From an uncultured archaeon (GTDB taxonomy: Archaea; Thermoproteota; Bathyarchaeia; TCS64), in the NCBI GenBank assembly GCA_938048735.1, contig CALIUM010000007.1, forward strand, positions 1 through 64,000: 64,000 bases of DNA. The letters run 5' to 3'. The notes under the pieces are model-generated. The model was given only the letters and a program-made list of their open reading frames with translations. It was not told the origin of the DNA and did not search any database. A program made the position numbers and the translations under genes. Below are positions 35,008 to 44,661 of the stretch, one piece after another (position 1 is the stretch's first letter; each line of letters opens with the position of its first letter).

Positions 35008-36051
35008 CTATTTCGACAGGGTGTATGTGTAGCGGGGGACCCCCTCCACTCCAGCCTCAAGTCTCCTTTCAACCCTGCATATAATCTTCTTCTCCTCGAC
35101 GAGCATCTCAAGGGTCGCTATGTAAGGGTTGACTATGCTTATGCCCCTCCTTCTTAACTCCTCGAACTCGCTTGGGGCAATGCCCAGGCTCCTCGCCCAC
35201 CCCTGAGGGTTTAGTTCATACCATAGGTTTCTAAAATCCACCTCCCCTCTCCTCTGCAGAACCTCTAGGATGGCCCTTCCAAGCTCATTCTTGTTCAGCC
35301 TCAGCCTAGGCACCCTGCGATTTGAGTCGAGGGGGGTTATCTCAACCCCTCCACGGGTCAATCTGATTAGGGAGTTCTTCGGCGGTTCGAATACCCTATC
35401 GAGTTCTTCTCGAACCTCGCTAAGGCCTGCTGGGCTGCTGCAGAACATGGCCTCCCCTTCTCCAAGGGCTATGACGCAGGGCTGATGCCAGTTAGCTATC
35501 CATACGGCCTCGGGTTCCTGAAGGCTGATGCAGGCTAGGAGGAATGATCCCTCTAAGTGGCGGGCGACCCTTCTCAACCCCTCCCCAATGTCGAGGCCCT
35601 TCTCAGCATACTCCTCTAGCATGTGGACTGCGACCTCACTGTCCGTTATAGAATCCACCTCGGCCTCGTAGGAGTTGAATCTGTGCCTAACTTCTAAGCT
35701 TTTCCATAGGCTCTTGTAGTTGGAGATGGTGCCATTGTGCATAAGGCATATTGTCCCGCTGCAGTCTAGGAATGGGTGGGCCATCCTCTTCGTGTTATAT
35801 CTAGGGTCATAGAACCCATAGCCGAAGCGGCTGTGGGCTATGCCAACCACGCCCTCCAGCTCCTCCACCCTAGTCGTCCTCCTCACCCTCTCCACGGGGC
35901 CGATATCCTTCTCCACCTTCAGCTCCCCCTCCGCGGTTATGACTCCAAGCCCGGTGGCATGGCCTCCGAAGTAGGCCTCCTGGAGTTCAAGGCTCCTCAG
36001 GAGGAGGGGGGCTATGGGCCTATCTCCTATGTAGGCTGCGAGTTGACACAT
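35008..36051 (-). CDS. class II glutamine amidotransferase with C-terminal winged-helix-like region
   Basis: A 347-residue protein. Cys2 is the N-terminal nucleophile (MCQLAAYIG). HSRFGYG, CLMHNGTISNYKSLW and SDSEVAVHML-type landmarks define the Ntn glutaminase domain (2-230) related to GlmS/PurF. No synthase domain follows; instead residues 250-347 (LGRAILEVLQRRGEVDFRN, TLEMLVEEKKIICRVERR) look like a winged helix. It may release ammonia for an unknown partner, or sense glutamine. It lies upstream of ilvC on the same strand, with 41 bases between. Confidence 0.8.
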   Translation of the reverse strand: MCQLAAYIGDRPIAPLLLRSLELQEAYFGGHATGLGVITAEGELKVEKDIGPVERVRRTTRVEELEGVVGIAHSRFGYGFYDPRYNTKRMAHPFLDCSGTICLMHNGTISNYKSLWKSLEVRHRFNSYEAEVDSITDSEVAVHMLEEYAEKGLDIGEGLRRVARHLEGSFLLACISLQEPEAVWIANWHQPCVIALGEGEAMFCSSPAGLSEVREELDRVFEPPKNSLIRLTRGGVEITPLDSNRRVPRLRLNKNELGRAILEVLQRRGEVDFRNLWYELNPQGWARSLGIAPSEFEELRRRGISIVNPYIATLEMLVEEKKIICRVERRLEAGVEGVPRYTYTLSK

Positions 36052-36091
36052 CAGCCCCTTCTCTGATTAGGGGCTGATAAACCTCTCGGTT

Positions 36092-37084
36092 TTAGGTGTG
36101 GCCTTGGATGCCCGACATCCTCCTAATCTCCCTGCCCACCCTCTCTATCTCCAGGGATTCGCACTCCTCCATGAGCCTCTTAAGCTCTTTTAATCCCCCC
36201 TCTGCCTCCTCCACCCACCTCCTGGCGAAGCTCCCGTCCTGGATGTCCCTCAATGCCCTCCTCATGTTCTCCTCGACGTGGTCGTCCACTATTAGGGGTC
36301 CAACCTTCATTCCGCCATACTTCGCTGTATCGGAGACGGCTTGGTACATGCCGCTTAACCCCGACTTGTAGATGAGGTCCACTATTAGCTTCAGCTCGTT
36401 GAGGACCTCGAAGTAGGCTAGTTCTGGTGTGTAGCCGTTCTCCACCAAGACCTTGAACCCCCTCCTAATGAGCTGGTCAACCCCTCCGCACAGGACGGAC
36501 TGCTCCCCGAAGAGGTCGCTCTCAGTCTCCTCTCTGAATGAGGTCAATATGATTCCAGCCCTCCCGGAGCCTAATGCCTTGGCCATGGCTAGGGCCTTCC
36601 TCAACCCCTCACCAGAGTAATCCCTGTGTACAGCCACTAGGGCTGGGACGCCGAACCCCAGCTCATACTGCCTCCTGAGCTCGGGTCCAGGGGCCTTCGG
36701 GGCTACCATGGTGACATCGACCTCCTCAGGAGGATCGATCAACCCATAGTGGATGTTGAATCCGTGGGCGAATTGGAGGGTCTTTCCCGGCTTGAGGTGG
36801 GCCTCCAACTCCTCCCTGTAAACCTTCGGCTGAGCCATATCTGGGATCAGCATAACTATGATGTCCGCCTTCTCCGCTGCCCTCGATATCGGGAGAACCT
36901 CGAATCCATCTTTCTCCGCCCTCTCCCAGGATCCCCCTTGCCTCAATCCGACGAGGACCTCAACCCCCGAGTCGCGGAGGTTTAGGCTCTGGGCTCTTCC
37001 CTGGCTTCCATAGCCGATTACGGCGACGAGCTTATCTTCCAGAATACTCCCGTCGATATCCGAGTCGCGATACACCTTGACCAA
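36092..37084 (-). CDS. ilvC: ketol-acid reductoisomerase
   Basis: A 330-residue class I KARI, third step-set of the valine/isoleucine pathway (acetolactate to dihydroxyisovalerate, NAD(P)H and Mg). The Rossmann motif is GYGSQGRAQSLNLRDSG. The active-site Lys is in MVAPKAPGPELR, the metal ligands in ETESDLFGEQ, and the later Glu pair in FEVLNELKL. It is last in ilvB-ilvN-ilvC, with 11 bases after ilvN. Confidence 0.97.
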   Translation of the reverse strand: MVKVYRDSDIDGSILEDKLVAVIGYGSQGRAQSLNLRDSGVEVLVGLRQGGSWERAEKDGFEVLPISRAAEKADIIVMLIPDMAQPKVYREELEAHLKPGKTLQFAHGFNIHYGLIDPPEEVDVTMVAPKAPGPELRRQYELGFGVPALVAVHRDYSGEGLRKALAMAKALGSGRAGIILTSFREETESDLFGEQSVLCGGVDQLIRRGFKVLVENGYTPELAYFEVLNELKLIVDLIYKSGLSGMYQAVSDTAKYGGMKVGPLIVDDHVEENMRRALRDIQDGSFARRWVEEAEGGLKELKRLMEECESLEIERVGREIRRMSGIQGHT

Positions 37085-37095
37085 GGCTCTGCCTC

Positions 37096-37593
37096 CTATA
37101 GCCTGAGCCTTCCCTTCTCGAGGGCTGTGACGCCCGTCCTCGAGAACTCCAAGATGCCTATGGGGCTCACCTTCTTCAGGAACTCGTCTATCATCTCCGT
37201 CTCACCCGTGACCTCTGCTATTATAGATTCGGCATCGATGTCTAGGATCAGGCCGTGATAGGAGTTTATATTTTTCAGGGCCTCCTCCCTGGCCATGGGG
37301 TCGGAGGTCTGGAGCTTCACCAGTATCATCTCCCTCGCCACGGTCCTAATGGGATCAAGCCTCTTAACCTTGATCACGTCAACCATCTTATCGAGCTGCT
37401 CAACTATCTGGTTAAGAACCCTGCTGTCCGCCCTCACGGTGATGGTCATCCTCGCCAGCTCTGGGTCATCCAGTGGGCCGACAGATATGCTCTCTATGTT
37501 GAACCCCCTCCTCCTGAAGAGGTTCGTCACATTGAAGAGGACTCCGGGCTTGTTCTCCACAAGGAACGACACAATGCTCAGGGAACGGTGCAT
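37096..37593 (-). CDS. ilvN: acetolactate synthase small (regulatory) subunit
   Basis: A 165-residue protein. The N-terminal ACT domain is VSFLVENKPGVLFNVTNLFRRRGFNIESI. The second domain (80-160) includes DAESIIAEVTG and is typical of IlvH/IlvN. It binds valine and stimulates IlvB. It lies 2 bases after ilvB. Confidence 0.95.
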   Translation of the reverse strand: MHRSLSIVSFLVENKPGVLFNVTNLFRRRGFNIESISVGPLDDPELARMTITVRADSRVLNQIVEQLDKMVDVIKVKRLDPIRTVAREMILVKLQTSDPMAREEALKNINSYHGLILDIDAESIIAEVTGETEMIDEFLKKVSPIGILEFSRTGVTALEKGRLRL

Positions 37594-37595
37594 GG

Positions 37596-39284
37596 CTAAG
37601 CCCCCATTATGAACTCCTTAAGCCCCTTACCCGGGGGGACCATCGGGAAGACGTTCTCCTCCGGGTCTATGGGGACGTCTATAACGGTTGTCTGATCTAC
37701 CTCAATCGCCCTTCTAACCTCCCTCTCAAGCTCCTCCAAAGACTCCGGGCGGGCTCCCACAGCTCCATAGGCCTCGGCGAGCTTCACGAAGTCAGGGGCC
37801 TTCCCAAGCTCCACGCCGAAGTACCTCCTACCGTAGAAGAGTCTCTGCCACTGGGCGACCATGCCCAGCATCCTGTTGTTTAGGATCACCACTATGACCG
37901 GGAGTTCCTCCTCAACCGATGTGGCGAGGTTGTTCTCGGTCATGGCGAAGCTCCCATCCCCCGCGATGTCGACAACAGGGACATCCCTTCTCGCGGCCTT
38001 AGCCCCTATCGCGGCCGGGAATCCCCACCCCATTGTCCCCAATCCACCAGAGGTGAGGAAGGTCCTAGGGGCGTAGGAGTCGAAGTATAGGGAAGCCCAC
38101 ATCTGGCACTGCCCAACCTCTGTCGTTACTATTGCATCCCTCGGTAGGCTCCTCCTAAGCGCCTTAATAACCTCAGGGGCCCTCATATGAGGGTTACCCT
38201 TGGCCTCAGGCATGACGTAGAGTTCCCTCAGCTCATTAATCCTCCTAACCCACTCAGAGTCCCCGGAGGACTCGAGCCTGATCCTTCGTAGCCTATCTAG
38301 GATACCAACTAGGGCGAGCCTGGCATCCCCGACCACCCTCGTCACGGTCTCAACATTCTTGTCTATCTCACTCCGATCGATGTCCACATGGATCACCTTC
38401 GCGTTCGGTGAGAAATCCTTCACAAGCCCCGTCGTCCTATCGGACAGCCTAGCCCCCACGACGAGTAGTACATCCGCCTCTGCTAAGAGGGTGTTCGCCT
38501 CCCCCGTTCCATGCATTCCGCATCCACCGACGTATAGGGGGTGATCCTTTGGCACGGCTCCCTTACCCATCAGTGTGGTTGCCACAGGGGCCATGAGGGC
38601 CTCTGCTAGGGCTACCAGCTCCCTAGAGGCATTGGAGGATATTACCCCCCCACCCGCAAGTATCATGGGCCTCTTAGCCCGGGATAATAGAACAGAGGCC
38701 CAGTCAAGCTCCCTCGGATCAGGCTCCTCCTGGACCCTATAACCCCTGAAGCTGACCTTCTCGGGAAACTCCATATCTTCGACGGAGACCTGGACATCCT
38801 TCGGAATGTCCACTAGCACCGCGCCCTTTCTCCCTGTGGAGGCTAGATAGAAGGCCGCCTTCACAGCCCACGGTATATCCGCCGCTCTTCTCACCTGTAT
38901 ATTGTACTTCGTTACTGAGGCGGATACGCCTATTATGTCAACCTCTTGGAAGGCATCGGTCCCTATCATCGGGATCGGCACTTGGCCCGTGAAGGCCACG
39001 ACTGGAGACGAATCTATATTGGCGGTGGCTATCCCTGTTACCAGATTTGTGGCCCCAGGCCCCGATGTAGCCAAGCAGACACCAACCCTGCCGCTCGCCC
39101 TGGCATAGCCGTCGGCCATATGGGCCGCTCCCTGCTCGTGGCGGGCTAGGATGAACCTTATATCAGAGTCGTATAGGGCATCGCAAATAGGTAGTATTGC
39201 TCCCCCTGGCAGGCCGAAGACGGTGTCGACCTCCTCTCTTTTTAAAGCCTTGACGAAGGCCTCAGCCCCGGATATCCTAAGCAT
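37596..39284 (-). CDS. ilvB: acetolactate synthase large subunit
   Basis: A 562-residue ThDP enzyme condensing pyruvate to acetolactate. Landmarks are the catalytic Glu in ILARHEQGAAHMADGYARA, VGQCQ-type and GGLGTMGWGFPAAIGA segments, and the ThDP/Mg motif GDGSFAMTENNLATSVEEELP. ATG start at 39284. It is the first gene of the branched-chain operon. Confidence 0.96.
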   Translation of the reverse strand: MLRISGAEAFVKALKREEVDTVFGLPGGAILPICDALYDSDIRFILARHEQGAAHMADGYARASGRVGVCLATSGPGATNLVTGIATANIDSSPVVAFTGQVPIPMIGTDAFQEVDIIGVSASVTKYNIQVRRAADIPWAVKAAFYLASTGRKGAVLVDIPKDVQVSVEDMEFPEKVSFRGYRVQEEPDPRELDWASVLLSRAKRPMILAGGGVISSNASRELVALAEALMAPVATTLMGKGAVPKDHPLYVGGCGMHGTGEANTLLAEADVLLVVGARLSDRTTGLVKDFSPNAKVIHVDIDRSEIDKNVETVTRVVGDARLALVGILDRLRRIRLESSGDSEWVRRINELRELYVMPEAKGNPHMRAPEVIKALRRSLPRDAIVTTEVGQCQMWASLYFDSYAPRTFLTSGGLGTMGWGFPAAIGAKAARRDVPVVDIAGDGSFAMTENNLATSVEEELPVIVVILNNRMLGMVAQWQRLFYGRRYFGVELGKAPDFVKLAEAYGAVGARPESLEELEREVRRAIEVDQTTVIDVPIDPEENVFPMVPPGKGLKEFIMGA

Positions 39285-39708
39285 ACCTAGCCTCCTCCTC
39301 TACAGGGGCCTTCCTAAAGGCATAGGAGAACTCAGGGTTGGCTGGCAGGGGCCTTGAGGCTATGCTTCCCAGATGGGGCTTATGGGTGGAGAATAAAATA
39401 ACACCCCATCTATGTTTCCCCCCTCTCAGGGGTTTGAAGAACTCTATACCCCATTTCTGACTCCCTCAGGATATGTGAAAAGACAGTCTTAGAAAGCTGG
39501 ATAAAAGCTTTTCCCCTCCCACCCGCTTCATAGGGGATTTCTAGGGAGGCCGAGGTTTGAACCGTGGATCCTCCGAAAATCTCTGTTTAGCTTCAAACTC
39601 CGTTCATACCGTAAGATCACTTCAGTGTGTGCTTTCATTATTCCGATTTTCGTTCTCTTCCTGCATCTTCTATGAGTTGCTATTTTTGAATGGTCTTTCA
39701 GTAATATG
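39285..39708. other. intergenic region upstream of the ilv operon
   Basis: About 424 bases. The ilvB-proximal 120 bases are GC-rich. An A/T-rich stretch near 39390 (ATTTTATTC on the minus strand) could be the ilv promoter. Near 39555 the sequence GGTTTGAACC resembles a tRNA T-loop, but no cloverleaf can be built. No gene seen. Confidence 0.4.
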
Positions 39709-40326
39709 TTATCTGATTTGTTTTGGATAGGCGAGTCTACTATGTTTGAGGCCCAATTTCACGGCTATCTCCGCCAATTTTATGGATGCCTCGGACCCGT
39801 CTACGACCGGGAGGTTGAACTCCTCCCTTAGCCTCCTCCCTAGGCCCCAGAGGGCTAGGCAACCTAAGTAGAAGGCGTCCCCCTCCCCCTTTCTCATCCT
39901 GTCCTCGATCATCCTCCTTATAATCTCGATCGTCTTATTGAGATCTCGCCTCATCTCAAGAACAGGGATCTCCGGGGTTATACAGCAGGGCTTTGTTCCA
40001 ATCATCGAAGCTAGAATCCTCATCGCCTCCCCTGGCCCTATCACCGGAATGTCGACTAGTTCTCTAGCTGCTCTCAGGGCCGGATCCCCGGCGCACCAGA
40101 TGATGGCCGCGTCACATCCATCTCTCTCAGCATCCCTCACCAATCTGAGTATCTCAGGCCCGGCTTCCACGGCGTCGACCTCCCCCTCTATGGCCTGCGG
40201 CCCCCTCTCGGCCTTGACGGCATCTATCTCCGTATCCCTCTCAGCCAAGGTTCTAAGGTACCTCAGCCTCTCCTCGATCTGCTCTTCCGAGAGGCCTAGG
40301 ATCGGGATAACAATCCTTATCTTCAA
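39709..40326 (-). CDS. aspartate/glutamate racemase-superfamily protein
   Basis: A 205-residue protein with two-cysteine racemase layout: Cys in DAAIIWCAGDPALRAARE (near 90) and in DAFYLGCLALWG (near 155). The N-terminal strand KIRIVIPILGLS resembles hydantoin racemase/AroM-type members. The substrate is unknown. It lies between the two ilvC genes, facing the same way, 58 bases downstream of the divergent ilvC paralog, so it may share that transcript. Confidence 0.7.
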   Translation of the reverse strand: MKIRIVIPILGLSEEQIEERLRYLRTLAERDTEIDAVKAERGPQAIEGEVDAVEAGPEILRLVRDAERDGCDAAIIWCAGDPALRAARELVDIPVIGPGEAMRILASMIGTKPCCITPEIPVLEMRRDLNKTIEIIRRMIEDRMRKGEGDAFYLGCLALWGLGRRLREEFNLPVVDGSEASIKLAEIAVKLGLKHSRLAYPKQIR

Positions 40327-40384
40327 ACTCCCTCGAGCCCCTGTTAAAATCTCACAGAACTTTATAATAATCTTATAGGATAAA

Positions 40385-41392
40385 TCAGAGCTCTATTCTA
40401 ATCATCCTTCTTAGCCTCTCCTCGACCTCGTTTATTGGATGTCTTAGGGCTTCCTCCTTGAGTCTTCTGAACATGGGGTAACCCGCCTGTTGCTCCAGCT
40501 GCCACTCCCTGGCAAATCTCCCTGTCTTAATCTCCCTGATGACCTCCTTAATCATGCCTTTAGCCGAGTCAGGCATAACCCTGGAGCCGTAGGTTAGGGT
40601 TCCATACTGGCTCGTCGTTGAATGTAGAGACATCTGCTTATAGAGCCCCATCTTGGCGGCGGCCCTGAAAACCTCCGCAAGCTCTCCAGAGGCGTACATC
40701 TCTAACAGGACGGCCTCTGGCGTGTACCCCTCCTCGACTAGAGCCTCGAACCCGAGCTGTATTGCGCGGAATATAACTGGAACAGTGTAGTGCTCCGAAA
40801 AGTGATCAAGTTCAACCTCCTCAGCAAAGCTCAGCTCCATGACGCCCACCCTCGTCGCCCCGATGGCTTTGGCTAAAGCTAGAACCCTCCTCAACCCCTT
40901 ACCCGAGGCGTCCTGTCCAACCGAGATGAAGGCCGGCGCCCCAGATCCCCTCTGGAAGAGCTCTCTCACATATGTGCCTATCATCCTAGGTGCCAGTAAG
41001 AGGATATCCACATTTCTGGGGGGTTTTATGAAGCCATAATGTATGGTATAGCCATGAGCGAAGACTAAGGCCTTTCCATCGGAGAGGTTCCCTCTCACTT
41101 CCCTATTATAAACCTCGGGCTGCACCTCATCGGGGAGAAGAAATAGGATGATCTCGGCGAGTTCAGATGCCTCAGATATGGGATAGACCTCAAAACCGTC
41201 CTCGAGGGCCCTATGCCAGCTTTCATCCCTTATGTTTCCAACTATCACATTGAGGCCGCTATCTCTCATGTTTAGGGCCTGAGCCCTACCCTGATTTCCA
41301 TAACCTATAACGGCTATAGTTTTATCGGATAAAACCTCGAGGTCTGCATCTTCATCGTAATAAACCTTAACCATCTTATTCCTCCTTATCAT
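40385..41392 (-). CDS. divergent ketol-acid reductoisomerase paralog
   Basis: A 335-residue protein homologous throughout to the canonical IlvC nearby (GYGNQGRAQALNMRDSG). The active-site Lys position is Arg (LLAPRMIG for MVAPKAPG). DLFGEQ is DHFSEH, keeping both acidic ligands. The second Glu region has a two-residue insertion (LLEMYASGELAEVF). HSTTSQYGTL replaces the usual SDTAKYG. Cofactor binding is retained; the reaction may be altered or lost. Start ATG at 41392 or 41374 (MVKVYYDEDADL, matching IlvC). Confidence 0.88.
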   Translation of the reverse strand: MIRRNKMVKVYYDEDADLEVLSDKTIAVIGYGNQGRAQALNMRDSGLNVIVGNIRDESWHRALEDGFEVYPISEASELAEIILFLLPDEVQPEVYNREVRGNLSDGKALVFAHGYTIHYGFIKPPRNVDILLLAPRMIGTYVRELFQRGSGAPAFISVGQDASGKGLRRVLALAKAIGATRVGVMELSFAEEVELDHFSEHYTVPVIFRAIQLGFEALVEEGYTPEAVLLEMYASGELAEVFRAAAKMGLYKQMSLHSTTSQYGTLTYGSRVMPDSAKGMIKEVIREIKTGRFAREWQLEQQAGYPMFRRLKEEALRHPINEVEERLRRMIRIEL

Positions 41393-41457
41393 TCACTGTA
41401 ACCATTTAATTAGTGCTTCTCTTATATCAAAGGTTAAATCTGCCGGCTCTAGTGTTT

Positions 41458-41718
41458 TTAGCCTCCTATCTTGTAGACGATATCTCCCTCTCTCACTCTA
41501 TCCAAGACCTTTAGACCTATAGAGGAGCCTGGGCCCGCCTCCTTCACAGGCTTATGTTCGATCTCCATAGACTCCACAACCTGCTCGAAGTTTGTGGTCA
41601 TGCCTCTGATGGCGATGCGATCGCCCACCCTAAGGGGGGCTGTGAGTTCAACCACTGCAACCCCTATCCTCCCATAATAATGGGTTACACTACCCACCTT
41701 CTCAAGGGATCTAGACAT
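41458..41718 (-). CDS. stand-alone EF-Tu domain 2-like protein
   Basis: An 86-residue beta-barrel protein. HYYGRIGVAVVELTAPLRVG, FEQVVESMEIEHKPVKEAGPG and IGLKVLDRVREGDIVYKI match domain 2 of translational GTPases, with no G domain. Such proteins occur in many archaea, often near peptidase U32 genes, with unknown function. It lies 65 bases upstream of the ilvC paralog. Confidence 0.82.
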   Translation of the reverse strand: MSRSLEKVGSVTHYYGRIGVAVVELTAPLRVGDRIAIRGMTTNFEQVVESMEIEHKPVKEAGPGSSIGLKVLDRVREGDIVYKIGG

Positions 41719-41916
41719 GGTTAAAACTCTTCCATTAAAAATAAAAAGCCTTCCCCACGGGCTCGGCTGAAGGGCTCATCTTCTTATCTTGAAGGATCCC
41801 ACCATCACAGCCTCTAGGAGGATTAGGCCACTATCAGCCTTTCCCATGAGGCTCGAGTTTGAAACTTATCCCCTCCCTTACTGTTCAAGGATAAATATGA
41901 AATCACCTAAAACTCA

Positions 41917-43158
41917 TTGAGGCTGATTGGGTTGAGCTTCATAACTCACTTGGAATGCTCAAAATGTGGGAGGAAATTTGATGCCGAGAAGGTTCAAACA
42001 GTCTGCACTTCATGTGGAAAGCCATTACTAGCTCGATACGATATTGAGGCTGCTGGTGAGACCCTAGATAGAGGGGGCATCAGGGGAAGAGAGGCCACGA
42101 TGTGGCGTTACTTTGAGCTCCTACCAGTCAAAGATAGGAGCAGCATCGTGAGCTTGGGGGAGGGATGGACCCCCCTAACCCAAGCCCCAAGGATTGGGAA
42201 AATGATCGGGGTCCCCAAGCTCTGGATCAAGGATGAGGGTGTAATACCAACCGGCTCCTTCAAAGCCCGGGGCCTATCAGCAGCTATCTCGAAGGCTAAG
42301 GAGCTGGGGGTCAGGCGTGTGGCCATGCCCTCGGCTGGAAACGCCGCTGGGGCTCTAGCAGCCTATGGAGCCAGAGCCGGAATGGAGGTCTACGTTCTGA
42401 TGCCTGAAGACGCCCCAAGGGTCAATATTGTGGAGTCCCATATCGCGGGGGCGAGGGTCTTCCTGGTAAAGGGTCTGATAACAGATGCTGGAAGGCTAGT
42501 CTCAGAGAAAGAGGCTGAGGCAGGTTGGTTCAACCTCTCAACTCTGAGGGAGCCATACAGGGTTGAGGGTAAGAAGACTATGGGCTTCGAGATAGCTGAG
42601 CAGATGGGGTGGAGTCTCCCTGACATTATAGTCTACCCGACCGGGGGTGGAACCGGTTTAATAGGTATGTGGAAGGCCTTCCAAGAGCTTGAGGATCTGG
42701 GCTGGATTGGAGATGAGAGGCCTAGGATGGTATCCGTCCAGGCGGAGGGATGTGCACCTATATATAAGGCTTACATGGAGGGCAAACAAGAGTCTGAGTA
42801 CTGGGAGAGCGCCAAGACCATAGCCGCGGGCATCAGGGTGCCTAAGGCCCTGGGGGATTTCCTCATTCTTAGGATCGTGAGGGAGAGCGGGGGGATGGTT
42901 GTAACAGTCAGCGACGAAGAGATAATGGAGTCCATAGGCCTAATTGCCAAGAAGGAGGGGATATTCCCCTGTCCTGAGGGGGCCGCAACCCTAGCGGCCC
43001 TAAGGAGATTAGTGGATGAGGGTCAAGTCGATGGTGATGAGAGGGTCGTCATCTTCAACACGGGTTCGGGCCTCAAATATGTGGATCTATTCCCCGTCGA
43101 GGCGCCAATCATCGATCCTAAGAGAGACGGGCTTCAGATTTTTAGCAATCCTCTGTAA
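41917..43158 (+). CDS. thrC: threonine synthase
   Basis: A 413-residue fold-type II PLP enzyme converting O-phosphohomoserine to threonine. An N-terminal zinc ribbon (HLECSKCGRKFD, CTSCGKP) is typical of archaeal ThrC. The PLP Lys is in PTGSFKARGLS, and the phosphate loop in YPTGGGTGLIG. TTG starts at 41917 or 41932. Single gene, divergent from the EF-Tu-like gene. Cysteate synthase-like relatives exist, but the motifs favour ThrC. Confidence 0.92.
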   Translation: MRLIGLSFITHLECSKCGRKFDAEKVQTVCTSCGKPLLARYDIEAAGETLDRGGIRGREATMWRYFELLPVKDRSSIVSLGEGWTPLTQAPRIGKMIGVPKLWIKDEGVIPTGSFKARGLSAAISKAKELGVRRVAMPSAGNAAGALAAYGARAGMEVYVLMPEDAPRVNIVESHIAGARVFLVKGLITDAGRLVSEKEAEAGWFNLSTLREPYRVEGKKTMGFEIAEQMGWSLPDIIVYPTGGGTGLIGMWKAFQELEDLGWIGDERPRMVSVQAEGCAPIYKAYMEGKQESEYWESAKTIAAGIRVPKALGDFLILRIVRESGGMVVTVSDEEIMESIGLIAKKEGIFPCPEGAATLAALRRLVDEGQVDGDERVVIFNTGSGLKYVDLFPVEAPIIDPKRDGLQIFSNPL

Positions 43159-43191
43159 GATGCGCGGATGATACCCCCTCCAGAAACTGGT

Positions 43192-44034
43192 TCACAACTC
43201 GAAGTTTTTGAGAATCTCATCTATAGCTCTTCCGACGTTTTCACCTACATAGCCGCCCTCGAGAACAAAGAAGGTCGGCTTTCCAAAAGAAGCCAAGATC
43301 TTCCCTATCTTCCCATATGATTTCTCACTTAACCCCAAAGACGCCAAGTCTCCAGAGTAAGCGTCAAAACCGGATGAAACGGCTATCACCTCGATCCTCC
43401 CCATATCCACTTTTTTCAGGGCTTCTTGGAGGGTTCCCAGGTAAACAAGTTCTCCGCAGTCCGCTGGCAGTGGGAAGTTCAGGCAGTTTAACTCTGAATA
43501 GTAGCCGGTTCCCGGATAGTGTGGATGTCTATGCAATGAAACATAGACGATCTTTGGGTCGCCCAGAAAAATTTCCTGCGTCCCATTACCATGGTGCCCA
43601 TCGATATCTAATATCAGCGTGGGCCTGTCGAGATGCTTCACGGCTACGGCAATGTTGTTTATGTAGCAAAAACCCCTCGTATGGGCGCCTAAAGCCGCTC
43701 CAGACCTGCCTGCGTGATGCCCAGGAGGCCTCATTAGAGAGAAACCGTTTATCTCTGCGGCTAGAATCGCTCCTCCGGCTGAGAGCCTAGCATATTCATA
43801 GATGTTGTCATAGGCTGGGGTGTCAACATCCTCTACATCTCCACTTTTCAGCAGCTGGATGTATTTTGGATCATGAACATTAAGGAGATCCTCCTCCCTC
43901 GCAGGCTGCGGTTCAATAAACTCGTACCCCCTTCCCTTCAATATCTCATAAGCCCTCTTCACTCTTTCCGGGCTTTCGATGTGCCAGGATCCATACTCCA
44001 AGCACCTCTCAGAATATATGATCATCGGCTTCAT
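43192..44034 (-). CDS. HDAC/acetoin-utilisation family deacetylase
   Basis: About 280 residues. Zinc and catalytic motifs: LMRPPGHHAGRSG (tandem His), LILDIDGHHGNGTQEIF (Asp, His), and VSSGFDAYSGD. I take the ATG at 44034 (MKPMIIYSERCLEYG), since the earlier start adds an unconserved stretch. Archaeal members deacetylate Alba-like proteins, polyamines or small molecules; the substrate is undecided. Convergent with thrC. Confidence 0.92.
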   Translation of the reverse strand: MKPMIIYSERCLEYGSWHIESPERVKRAYEILKGRGYEFIEPQPAREEDLLNVHDPKYIQLLKSGDVEDVDTPAYDNIYEYARLSAGGAILAAEINGFSLMRPPGHHAGRSGAALGAHTRGFCYINNIAVAVKHLDRPTLILDIDGHHGNGTQEIFLGDPKIVYVSLHRHPHYPGTGYYSELNCLNFPLPADCGELVYLGTLQEALKKVDMGRIEVIAVSSGFDAYSGDLASLGLSEKSYGKIGKILASFGKPTFFVLEGGYVGENVGRAIDEILKNFEL

Positions 44035-44097
44035 CGAAACCCACCCATAAACTCCCCTCGCTTTTAATATATAAAACATCGATCAGATCTAATGGAA

Positions 44098-44469
44098 TCA
44101 AACGATAAAGGGGCGATTAATTATTTCAGAGAAGCTCAGTATACCTATTCCGATTAAGCTGAGTATTACGATTATTACTATAAAAATTATTACTGCAATC
44201 AAAGCTATGAGGAAAGCTCTTAACCATCCACAATCGAAGAAATGTTTGATCAACGCTAACCAAACTATGATCATGATTATTGAGGCGATCAACCCACTGA
44301 AGAGGGAGTTTACCACCGCCTCTAAGAGCACGCCTATTATGACTATACTCATGGCGTCTGTGAATTTTGCTTTCTCCCCCCCTACCAATACCCTTCCAGA
44401 AAGCCACAGCACGGGTGCGACCACTATTACACCAGCTAAAATCTGTATAAGCAACGCCGTTAAATTCAT
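44098..44469 (-). CDS. small integral membrane protein, unknown
   Basis: A 123-residue protein with four hydrophobic helices (LLIQILAGVIVVAPVLWLSG; IVIIGVLLEAVVNSLFSGLI; IMIIVWLALI; AFLIALIAVIIFIVIIVILS). No family recognised. Poly-Ile/Val composition and an intact frame support a real gene. Confidence 0.6.
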   Translation of the reverse strand: MNLTALLIQILAGVIVVAPVLWLSGRVLVGGEKAKFTDAMSIVIIGVLLEAVVNSLFSGLIASIIMIIVWLALIKHFFDCGWLRAFLIALIAVIIFIVIIVILSLIGIGILSFSEIINRPFIV

Positions 44470-44661
44470 ATATCTACTTCCCGCTCCTATTTCTTGAACT
44501 ATTCTGTTTCCTATATAAATTTATCCACCAGAATTCTCTTTTAGTATAATTAGTAAAGGTGAGACATAATCTTGAATAATCTCGATCAGGTTAATCAAAA
44601 ATTTCATGAAGTCAAATCTCTCTTTATTCGACAATTTTCCCCTTTCTCTTTTTCAGGGATA

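Noticed and set aside
39540-39610. T-loop-like GGTTTGAACC in the ilv upstream region
   Set aside because: The flanking bases do not form a T stem, and no cloverleaf can be drawn on either strand.
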